DNA of 64,000 bases. Origin: Marininema mesophilum (lineage in GTDB: Bacteria; Bacillota; Bacilli; Thermoactinomycetales; DSM-45169). The notes below the pieces were generated by a model. That model was not told the origin of the DNA. It was given only the letters and a program-made list of their open reading frames with translations, and ran no database searches. Positions 25,952-33,520 of the stretch are shown in pieces (positions within the stretch are counted from its first letter, which is position 1; every line of letters begins with the position of its first letter). The position numbers and the translations under genes are program-made. The stretch is taken from NCBI RefSeq assembly GCF_900106775.1, contig NZ_FNNQ01000011.1, forward strand, positions 62,001-126,000. Reading direction: 5' to 3'.

Positions 25952-26888
25952 GCTTTTCCTCATCCCATTTTTTCGCGATGACATCAGCGAGACAATCGAT
26001 AAATTCAGGCTGCGTATTGGGCATAGCAGGGCGATAGTAACGGGCCCCAAGTTCGTCACAGACTACTTTACATTCATAGTCGTTGTCATAGAGAACTTCA
26101 AGATGCTCTGCTACGAAGCCGAGGGGACAGTAGATAAAGCCCGTATAACCTTTGTCATGGTAAAGATCCCGAGTCAAATCCTGCACATCGGGTTCTAGCC
26201 AAGGTTCAGGAGTTTGTCCTGCGCTTTGCCAACCAATCGCATAATGCTGGATTCCAGCTTTCCTGGCTACCAAGTCTGCCGTCTCTTGTAGCTGTTGGGG
26301 ATAGGGGTCACCCTGTTGTAGGATCCTCACTGGCAAACTATGAGCAGAAAAGATGACAACGGTTTCTTCTTGTTCTTGCTTGGGTATCCCACTCAAGGTG
26401 TTCTTTATTTGTTTGGCCCAGAACTGTATAAAGTTAGGTTCCTTATACCAACTATCCACGGCGTGGATGTGTGGGCCACCCAACTTATGTGTTTCTTCAA
26501 TCGCACGGCCGTTATATGACTTGACGCTGAAGGTGGAGTAGTGTGGAGCGAGGACAATACTTACAGCGTCCGTTAGTTGATCGGCCTTCATCTCGTGTAC
26601 AGCATCCTCAATAAAAGGCTCAATATGTTTCAAACCAAGATAGAGTTGAAATTCTATATCGTTATACCGACTATTCAATTCCTCACATAGGCGAGCTCCC
26701 TGATCCTTAGTGATCTTTGCAAGGGGGGAAGTGCCGCCAATGGCGTTATAGCGATCTTTTAGATCCTGAAGCTGTTCCTCAGAAGGCCTCCGGCCATGAC
26801 GGATATGTGTATAGTAGGGTTCAATATCCTCTGGCTTACGAGGAGTTCCATAGGCCATTACTAAAAGGCCCACTTTTTTCTTGCGCAT
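25944..26888 (-). CDS. hemH: Ferrochelatase
   Basis: Inserts iron into the porphyrin (coproporphyrin III in this lineage). About 314 aa, the length of the monomeric, soluble Bacillus enzyme. Motifs include VMAYGTPRKPEDIEPYYTHI, the SAHSLPVRI segment with the catalytic histidine, and YCPLGFVAEHLEVLYDND. There is no CHLC-type C-terminal extension. The start is ATG 26888, because the ATG two codons earlier is too close to GAGGTG. It follows hemE by 12 bases. Confidence 0.95.
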   Translation of the reverse strand: MRKKKVGLLVMAYGTPRKPEDIEPYYTHIRHGRRPSEEQLQDLKDRYNAIGGTSPLAKITKDQGARLCEELNSRYNDIEFQLYLGLKHIEPFIEDAVHEMKADQLTDAVSIVLAPHYSTFSVKSYNGRAIEETHKLGGPHIHAVDSWYKEPNFIQFWAKQIKNTLSGIPKQEQEETVVIFSAHSLPVRILQQGDPYPQQLQETADLVARKAGIQHYAIGWQSAGQTPEPWLEPDVQDLTRDLYHDKGYTGFIYCPLGFVAEHLEVLYDNDYECKVVCDELGARYYRPAMPNTQPEFIDCLADVIAKKWDEEKHG

Positions 26889-26900
26889 TGCCATGACACC

Positions 26901-27944
26901 TCAATTCTGTTGCGAATACTCGTGAATAAATGCAGTGAGACGTTGGAGAGTCTCTACTTTAATCTCCGGATAAGTTCCATGACCGAGGTTGAAAATGTGG
27001 CCAGGCTCTTTAACTCCTTGATCGATGATTTCCCGCGCTTGGGCCTCAATCATCTCCCATGGGCCAAGAAGGAGTGATGGGTCTAGATTGCCCTGTAAAC
27101 TCTTGCGAATTCCAAGTTCTTCTCGTGCCGTATCAATAGTGGTCCGCCAATCGAGGCCAAGGACATCGGCTTGTAGACAATTCCACTCTGGCAAGAGGTG
27201 ACCTGCACCTACTCCAAAGTAGATCGTTGGCACATCCGATGCTTCCTTCAATTCCCCGAAAATACGATGCATGATCGGAGCTACATAATGACGATAATCG
27301 GGCTGGTTAAGGGCACCGACCCAGGAATCAAAAACTTGGACCGCTTTTGCACCCGCTGTGATCTGGGCCTTTAGGTATGTAACAGTAAGGCTAGCCAGTT
27401 TTTCCATAAGAACGCTCCATGCTTCGGGTTGGGAATACATGAACGCTTTTGTTAGGTGATAGTTCTTTGAAGGGCCACCTTCAATCATATAACTGGCCAG
27501 AGTGAAGGGAGCACCTGAGAAGCCGATCAAGGGCACCGAAAGTTGTTCGTTTAGCATTTTGACCGATTCTAAGATATAAGGCACATCGTTTTCCGGTTCT
27601 AAGTCCCTTAGCTTAGTCACATCGTCAACATGACGAATAGGGTTGGCAATAACGGGACCTACACCTGACTTAATATCCACTTCCACCCCGATTGGCTTCA
27701 AGGGCGTCATGATATCTGCAAAGAGAATAGCTGTATCTACCCCTAATTGTTCAACGGGTAGGCGGGTTACTTCAGCACAAACTTCAGGGATCTCATTCAT
27801 CTCAAAGAAGGTGTATTTCTCCCGTATTTTTCGATATTCAGGTTGATATCGCCCAGCTTGTCTCATATACCAGACTGGAGTATGATCCACAGATTCTTGG
27901 CGACAAGCGCGCAGGAAGTTATCATTGAAGGTTTTATCGGCCAT
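26901..27944 (-). CDS. hemE: Uroporphyrinogen decarboxylase
   Basis: Decarboxylates uroporphyrinogen III to coproporphyrinogen III. The 347-aa TIM barrel shows PVWYMRQAGRYQPEYR, DTAILFADIMTPL, GFSGAPFTLASYMIEGG and NLGHGTYPE, all diagnostic. AAAGGTG precedes the ATG. It is the promoter-proximal gene of the haem operon. Confidence 0.97.
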   Translation of the reverse strand: MADKTFNDNFLRACRQESVDHTPVWYMRQAGRYQPEYRKIREKYTFFEMNEIPEVCAEVTRLPVEQLGVDTAILFADIMTPLKPIGVEVDIKSGVGPVIANPIRHVDDVTKLRDLEPENDVPYILESVKMLNEQLSVPLIGFSGAPFTLASYMIEGGPSKNYHLTKAFMYSQPEAWSVLMEKLASLTVTYLKAQITAGAKAVQVFDSWVGALNQPDYRHYVAPIMHRIFGELKEASDVPTIYFGVGAGHLLPEWNCLQADVLGLDWRTTIDTAREELGIRKSLQGNLDPSLLLGPWEMIEAQAREIIDQGVKEPGHIFNLGHGTYPEIKVETLQRLTAFIHEYSQQN

Positions 27945-28598
27945 GATGACACACCTTTCACTATTTAGAACGAGTATAAATAATGGACACCTTCTATTAT
28001 TACCATAATCAGCCCCATCAAGGAAAGGATCGGTGAAAGTGTCATCAAATTTTCTCCAGAATACGATGGATTAATATGTATGATTGTAAACGAGAGTAGT
28101 AAGAGCACGATAGACTATCTGATCTATCCATTCTTTTAGTAGACAATTTTGCAACATATGGAGGACCATGATTCCCTGTTCGTTCGGTTGGCTTTCACAG
28201 ATACAACATTAAGGCCCAGTGACAGGCTAGATGGACTTACCATTTGTAAGCATTAGCGGACATTTTAATTCAAATGAGAAAATAAGCGTCTATTATTTTT
28301 TTATAGGCGCTTGTTTTCTCATTTGACTCGAGTTACCTTTGGATTAGAGGGAGTGTTCTAGCGACAGGCAATCAGGAGGACGTAATTGATAGAATCCTTG
28401 AGAACACCCTAATCAACCCTAGAGTTCATTTTAAAATCGCTAAGAGAGGCGTACAGGTTTAGTGACGGAACGATTATGCTGTTAGGTTTATTGGTGCAGG
28501 TGGCTCCTATATCCACCACCTATTAATAGGTCTAACATTTGGTTTCTGAGGGAAAAATGGCTGAGATACAACCACCTATAGGGAAGGGATGTTTTTTC
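27945..28598. other. Intergenic region upstream of hemE
   Basis: No convincing gene. It must hold the hemE promoter (minus) and that of the DUF1361 gene (plus). A second imperfect inverted repeat, GATTAGAGGGAGTGTTCT with AGAACACCCTAATC, lies at 28342-28414. Short open stretches have no ribosome binding site. Confidence 0.5.
28271..28325. repeat. Large imperfect inverted repeat
   Basis: CAAATGAGAAAATAAGCG and the matching CGCTTGTTTTCTCATTTG form arms of about 24 bp with three mismatches around a T-rich loop. It may be a terminator or the remains of a small mobile element. Confidence 0.6.
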
Positions 28599-29270
28599 AT
28601 GGAAAAAAGATTTCTACTATCTACTGCTTTTCTATCAATTATGGCAGTTTCTTTGACATTCATTCATAGTTTTGTCTATAATTCAAATAAAAATGTTTTT
28701 TTAGTGAAAAATTTGATGTTATCGTGGATCCCATTTATTTTTACTATCATAATCAGTAGAGAGTGGTTTAGAAATTATTCAAAAATTCTACTTGCAATAT
28801 TGATTATCAGTTGGATTATTTTCCTCCCAAATACATTTTATATGTTAACTGATTGGATTAACCTTGATAGGGATGTTTTTGTTTATAATAGAATATATTC
28901 CTTAGAGCCATGGTTAATACTTTCTTCTTATATAATTAGTATATGGACATCTATTCTTTTGGGTATTTTCTCCTTGGGGATTGCCCAAAAGTTACTTACA
29001 AACTTCAAAGGAGTTTTAGTGGGAAGGATAATTATTACGTTCATAATTATATTGTGTTCATATGCGATCTATCTAGGTAGATTTCTCCGATTAAACAGTT
29101 GGGAGGTTGTTACAAACCCAGTGTATTTGTTCGACAAATTAATAAATAGTTTAAACTTAAATACAGCACTATTTACATTAATATATTCTATTATAATCAT
29201 TTCATTATATATTAGTTTTTCACCATTTCTTATTCAGCAATTTGACTTGACGGAAGAAAAGAATTATTAG
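28599..29270 (+). CDS. DUF1361 membrane protein
   Basis: A 223-aa protein with about seven membrane segments. Family-typical blocks are FLPNTFYMLTDW and YLGRFLRLNSWEVVTNP. The start is ATG 28599 after AAGGGA; 20 further upstream codons are open but lack a site. The gene is very AT-rich compared with hemE, and stands alone between long non-coding stretches. Function unknown. Confidence 0.83.
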   Translation: MEKRFLLSTAFLSIMAVSLTFIHSFVYNSNKNVFLVKNLMLSWIPFIFTIIISREWFRNYSKILLAILIISWIIFLPNTFYMLTDWINLDRDVFVYNRIYSLEPWLILSSYIISIWTSILLGIFSLGIAQKLLTNFKGVLVGRIIITFIIILCSYAIYLGRFLRLNSWEVVTNPVYLFDKLINSLNLNTALFTLIYSIIIISLYISFSPFLIQQFDLTEEKNY

Positions 29271-29507
29271 TGAGGCATGTTAGATATAGACTGTTTGCCA
29301 TCCACACCTTTATTTAGCTATGCTTCTTGAGGCCAAGATTTCTTTCACTTGTTCACTCGGACATATTGGGGCGGATATCGGTGAAAAAACCAGTGATATC
29401 AAGGGAACGAGTAATGTCCGCTAAGGCTTACAGGGTTTTTCTGTTCCATTGCTACATATAGGCCTTTTTCTTCTCGCCCATTCGCTCCCTCATGATACTA
29501 AAGCACC

Positions 29508-29727
29508 CTAACGGTAATGGTCAAATAAATTAGCTGATAAATCCATCTGTTGCGCAATAAAATCTAGCACCTTTTTAGGTGCATCCTGTTTACTAGAGGG
29601 AAAACGAGCCGTGTATTGGAATATTTCAGAATCGGCTAGACCCCGATTTATTCGCAATCAATTGTCTTTCAGAAACCCCCATTGTAAAGTGCTCTATTAG
29701 CTCGTCTTGATTCCAATTTAGTTTCAT
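29508..29727 (-). pseudogene. tnpA: Tn3-family transposase relic, N-terminal DUF4158 domain
   Basis: The minus strand starts MKLNWNQDELIEHFTMGVSE, continues RQLIANKSG and stops at 29626; another frame then gives YTARFPSSKQDAPKKVLDFI and AQQMDLSANLFDHYR before a stop at 29508. Both blocks match the N-terminal DUF4158 domain of Tn3-family TnpA in the right order. Frameshift and stops show that it is dead, and about 800 residues are missing. Confidence 0.75.
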
Positions 29728-29924
29728 TGGGCACCCCTGTCTTATAATGACTTTCCTATTTTCATCATAAAACATTGATTTTCGACACGAAACAAAAAAG
29801 CCTTACTTATCAGTCTTTTTTAGCAAAAATACATTATGTATTTTACTTCGCGGTCTATGACAGCAGCCCTGTCACTACGGCCATTAAGGTTCCATGAAAG
29901 GACACACAGATATTTATTTATTAA

Positions 29925-30062
29925 ATAAATAGTATTATTATGAAATTATTCTATCGGAAACATCGTCCATTTATCGAATGAACAGTATAGACTCGCTTAG
30001 AAAAAAGCAAATACACGGCGGGTTTTGATGCTCTGTTATCATACAGAATGATTATATAAAAT
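29925..30062 (+). repeat. Diverged non-coding repeat, toxin-side copy
   Basis: Shares ordered blocks with 32890-33022: ATAAATAGT(A/G)T...ATTATGA(A/G)ATT, TAT(G/A)..GACTCG, CGGGTT..GA(T/C)GCTCT and (A/G)TTATCAT(A/T)CAG. The spacing between blocks is nearly the same. It ends about 140 bases before the toxin start. Confidence 0.6.
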
Positions 30063-30081
30063 CTGATACCGTACAGTTAAA

Positions 30082-30107
30082 ATAGTATATTTTAACTAAT
30101 ATACTAT
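30082..30107. repeat. AT-rich inverted repeat in the toxin promoter region
   Basis: ATAGTATATT and AATATACTAT are perfect complements with a six-base spacer, about 95 bases before the toxin start. It could be an operator or overlap a promoter. Confidence 0.55.
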
Positions 30108-30202
30108 TTATTTTTTGTTGCTCGAAATTAATTTATTGTATATAGTATTCGTAATCTCAAAGAGAGATTGGGAGAGAACCATTCAAAAGGAGGAAGAAAT
30201 TC

Positions 30203-31198
30203 ATGAAAAATGCATGGACAAGGTTGGCTGTTTTCGTGTTTGCTTTTGCTCTAATTACGGGTGGTGGACTCACTGGATACTCCAAGGCCTATGCAGCAGA
30301 TGCCCCCACGTATGATCCAGTTGTTGAAAATAACAAAGATCTTTATACATCGAATGACATGTTAAAATTTGCATCAACCAGCACAACCGGATATAAAATT
30401 GCTTCACAAGATGAAAAATTAAAATCGATTGATTATTTTATAAATAACAATAGTGAAAGCCCACAAGGATCAACAAGAAAATCGCAAGGTAAAATGTATA
30501 CTCAAACGGATACCATGACACTAAATGCAAGCACAGAATTTAGTGTAGGAACAGAAACTTCTGCATCTGCTGAATTGCCAGGAATTGCAAATGTCACAGA
30601 AAAATTCACAACAAACTTTAAAGTAACCGCAGGGATATCTGATACCAAATCTGAATCAAGACAACTAGCTTATGGTGGCGATGAGGTAGTAGCCGGCCCC
30701 TATGAAAAAGTTCGTGTCGATTACTATCTAAAAGAACTCAAAACTAATGGTATCATGAATACGGGCACTAGAATCACTGAAACTGGTGATAATCTTTTAA
30801 TCCGGTCTTACTATAGTAACCCTGATGACAGTGGCGGTGGCCCCGGCTATATCAAAGAGGAATATCATCCAGGTAAAAGAACCGGTGAAGATGTATATAA
30901 TGCCTTTAAAAAAATGGAAGAAATGAACAAAGAAAATCCGGTCGCAACAGCAAATAAAAAGGATAGTAAGAGATGGAAGGTTATACCAAAAGGACAATTA
31001 TCTAACTACTTCTTTATCGACGATGAAGCTAAAACCGTATCAACTGTAGCAGCACAAGCAGGATTTGATGGCGTGGGAGGAACAGGATTAGAATCGAAAA
31101 CTACAATCATCGATGGTAAAACAGATAAAGTAAAAAGTATTGAAAAGAAAACCATGGATGAAAAAGGTAAGGTGCTTAATAAAAAGCAGGTAAAGTAA
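30203..31198 (+). CDS. Secreted ETX/MTX2-family pore-forming toxin (aerolysin-like)
   Basis: A 331-aa protein with a signal peptide ending near residue 32 (YSKAYAADA). The mature part shows the aerolysin-type fold pattern of the ETX/MTX2 family: the NNNSESPQ turn near residue 84, alternating Ser/Thr strands (YTQTDTMTLNASTEFSVGTE), a likely membrane-insertion hairpin around residues 115-145 (ELPGIANVTEKFTTNFKVTA), and PYEKVRVDYYLKELKTNG. AAAGGAGG precedes the ATG. It stands alone with its own terminator. The receptor-binding part is not recognisable, so the target cell (insect, nematode, microbe) is unknown. A related non-toxic spore or surface protein is an alternative. Confidence 0.82.
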   Translation: MKNAWTRLAVFVFAFALITGGGLTGYSKAYAADAPTYDPVVENNKDLYTSNDMLKFASTSTTGYKIASQDEKLKSIDYFINNNSESPQGSTRKSQGKMYTQTDTMTLNASTEFSVGTETSASAELPGIANVTEKFTTNFKVTAGISDTKSESRQLAYGGDEVVAGPYEKVRVDYYLKELKTNGIMNTGTRITETGDNLLIRSYYSNPDDSGGGPGYIKEEYHPGKRTGEDVYNAFKKMEEMNKENPVATANKKDSKRWKVIPKGQLSNYFFIDDEAKTVSTVAAQAGFDGVGGTGLESKTTIIDGKTDKVKSIEKKTMDEKGKVLNKKQVK

Positions 31199-31210
31199 TA
31201 TTATTTTGTC

Positions 31211-31250
31211 GTAAACCCCCCTTTCAATATCCATTGAAAGGGGGGTTTAC
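31211..31250. terminator. Terminator of the toxin gene
   Basis: A perfect 18-bp stem GTAAACCCCCCTTTCAAT with a four-base loop lies 13 bases after the toxin stop. Confidence 0.85.
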
Positions 31251-31379
31251 TTAATTTAGAAAAACTATCGAAGATCCTTAACCCATGAAAAAGTCAATTC
31301 AATAATCCTTTTCATGGGATACGGCAGTTATACAAACCAGTGCCAAACTAGGGCTTCACTACTGTGTAGTAAATCCCTG

Positions 31380-31649
31380 TTAGCGAACTTCAAAAGTATA
31401 AAACTCATCCGTTATTGATTTGATCTGCTCATCCAGTTGAACCACTTTTGAGCGAATATTTCCCTGGTGGATCTTTTTCACAAATCGTTTCATCGCTTGG
31501 GTCTCCCCTTGGGCGTCGATTTCTACGGTGCCATCGGCACGATTCCTGACCCAACCGTAGATTTTTAAACGAAGTGCTGTTCGTTGAGTAAACCAGCGGA
31601 ACCCAACTCCTTGCACATGGCCATGGACAATGAGATGTCTTCTTTGCAT
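31380..31649 (-). CDS. acyP: Acylphosphatase
   Basis: Hydrolyses acyl phosphates such as acetyl and carbamoyl phosphate. The 89-aa ferredoxin-like protein carries the active-site loop HGHVQGVGFRWF with the catalytic arginine and GWVRNRADGTVEI with the catalytic asparagine. The start is ATG 31649, with AAAGGAGG upstream. It follows the recombinase gene by 13 bases and is probably co-transcribed; no functional link is known. Confidence 0.95.
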   Translation of the reverse strand: MQRRHLIVHGHVQGVGFRWFTQRTALRLKIYGWVRNRADGTVEIDAQGETQAMKRFVKKIHQGNIRSKVVQLDEQIKSITDEFYTFEVR

Positions 31650-31662
31650 GATAGGGCCTCCT

Positions 31663-32748
31663 TTACGTTCCATCACCTAAACGATCCAAAGCGCTGTCCT
31701 TTTCTGCATTAATTACATGGGTATAGATTTGCGTAGTTTGAATACTTGAATGACCCAATATCTCCTGCACTACCCGAAGATTCTCTCCGTTCGATAAAAG
31801 AAGGGTAGCCAGTGTATGGCGCAACTTATGGGGGGAGATATTGGCTGCCTTGGGCGGAAGGTTTGCTTCCTTTACATATTTATGGATGACTTCACCGATT
31901 GCTTTGCGACTGATACGGGAGCGATTTTTATTGAGTAGAAGTGCATCTTGGTGTCCAGGAAGGACCTCTTGCCGGGGGCGATGACTTAAATATTGATGTA
32001 AACCTTCAGCGGCAGGGCGATTAAGTTTTAACATCCGCTCTTTGCCGCCCTTCCCAAAAATAACGACACGAAGTGTATCCCCATCACGTTGTAGACTGTT
32101 TAAATTTAGACTTACTAGTTCCGAGACTCGCATGCCTGTATTGAGCAATAGGAGAATTAAGGCGCGGTCTCGGTACTCATACCAGTGTTGTTGTCGCCGT
32201 TTTTGCTTCTCATGATACTGACTAACGGCTTGAATAAGGCGAAGAGCCTCATCCCGTGTGAGAAATACAGGCACTTTCTTTTGGTTACGTGACTTTAGAC
32301 CCGCATCTTCATATTCCTCCATCGGGTCTCTTTCTAATACGCGGGTTTTGACAAGATAACGAAAGAGGGAGCGTAAAGAGGCACGTTTTCGCTGTTTACC
32401 AGCACGAGAATTTTCACGAAAATGGGTTCGTTCGACCCATTTTTCTTCCATAATACCCGAGATAGGGTTCTTTTTAACTAACTTCACACGTGTGGTTCGT
32501 TCATAACCATTTTCGATATGACGAAAAAACCGTTTCAGCATGTGAGCATCTACGGTTGCTAATACCCCCCCTGAGGTCTCCAGCCAATCGAAGAAGAGGG
32601 CGAAGTCATAGGCGTAGTTGGCTATTGTTTGTTTGGAGCGGTCGGCGCTGATCATCTCCAGGAAGAATTCACGTACATCTTCGGGGAAGCGGATGATGAT
32701 TCGATTAATATTTTCGGGCAGACGCCGGGAAAAAGGGGTGTCGGCCAT
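31663..32748 (-). CDS. Tyrosine recombinase (XerC/XerD/XerS-like)
   Basis: A 361-aa integrase-family protein. The N-terminal SAM-like core-binding domain (KQTIANYAYDFALFFDWLET) precedes a catalytic domain with the complete set: Arg in TGMRVSELV, Lys in FGKGGKER, His-Arg in HKLRHTLA, His in LGHSSIQTT and the nucleophile in IYTHV. It is longer than XerC/D (about 300 aa) and closer in length to XerS. No attachment sites or phage genes lie nearby, so a housekeeping role is likelier than a mobile one. Confidence 0.88.
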   Translation of the reverse strand: MADTPFSRRLPENINRIIIRFPEDVREFFLEMISADRSKQTIANYAYDFALFFDWLETSGGVLATVDAHMLKRFFRHIENGYERTTRVKLVKKNPISGIMEEKWVERTHFRENSRAGKQRKRASLRSLFRYLVKTRVLERDPMEEYEDAGLKSRNQKKVPVFLTRDEALRLIQAVSQYHEKQKRRQQHWYEYRDRALILLLLNTGMRVSELVSLNLNSLQRDGDTLRVVIFGKGGKERMLKLNRPAAEGLHQYLSHRPRQEVLPGHQDALLLNKNRSRISRKAIGEVIHKYVKEANLPPKAANISPHKLRHTLATLLLSNGENLRVVQEILGHSSIQTTQIYTHVINAEKDSALDRLGDGT

Positions 32749-33520
32749 GGGATATCTCCTTAAATGAAAGGTATAATTACTCTCTTTTCTATCATATACC
32801 CTACCTTGCTTTTTTTGAACGAATGGCTCAAGTATTATTCACAAAAAATTGCTCAGGGAAAATCACACTTCCACATGATTAATTATACGATAAATAGTGT
32901 AATTATGAGATTGTCTATTAGATAATGTTCATCTATTAATTCCTTGAACTATGAAGACTCGATGAGCAATCATATAACGGGTTAAGACGCTCTATTATCA
33001 TTCAGTTAAATTCGTATAAATTATTCCATCTGTACCAACTATTCTTCATTGAATGGTGGTATTTCATTGTATATATTATTCATTAAAAGCGCATTAAAGC
33101 TATTTAACATATTATAATCCGGACGATTTGAGAATGGTTTTGGCCCTAATCGACAGTACTGATAAAATCAGATAATTTTCAATTAATTCCCTTCGGTATT
33201 TTGGACATAAACGTATCGGACGCTGTGAATAATAGAGTAGAAGTACCATAAATTGCTTAAAAACATATAAAATAGCACGAAAGTGGTCATGGATATCTAG
33301 CGAATAAACCAACAGGCGTGTTTATTAAAGGGTCTTAGAAGATGAATAGGAACCAATGAAGATCTTCATACAACCAGTGGAGGTAATTATATAGAAGGTG
33401 AGTGATGTAACGTACCACACAAAACTGAAGCGCCGAAGTCAAAATCGATATTTCCGCATCCATCATCAATATATCGAACCTAAATTAAGTTTGTTATAAC
33501 TAAGATGGGAGGTTTCCACT
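32749..33520. other. Long AT-rich non-coding region before the TagE-like gene
   Basis: It contains the second copy of the diverged repeat (32890-33022) and otherwise no gene I can support. A minus-strand open frame at 33112-33312 has no ribosome binding site and no family features. Confidence 0.5.
32890..33022 (+). repeat. Diverged non-coding repeat, glycosyltransferase-side copy
   Basis: Second copy of the element at 29925-30062, same orientation relative to the following gene. It lies about 500 bases before the TagE-like start. Confidence 0.6.

Larger units (their letters stand above)
29271..30202. other. Long gene-poor region upstream of the toxin
   Basis: Apart from the TnpA relic, the diverged repeat and a short inverted repeat listed separately, I see no gene. 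CGGTCTATGACAGCAGCCCTGTC at 29851-29873 recurs with 20 of 23 bases at 52204-52226, perhaps pieces of the same lost element. Confidence 0.5.

Noticed and set aside
31663..32748. Tyrosine recombinase as the integrase of a genomic island carrying the toxin.
   Set aside because: No attachment repeats, tRNA gene or phage/ICE genes nearby; pairing with acyP looks like ordinary chromosome.
33112..33312. Minus-strand 66-codon open frame before the TagE-like gene.
   Set aside because: No ribosome binding site, and atypical low-complexity composition; likely random in AT-rich DNA.
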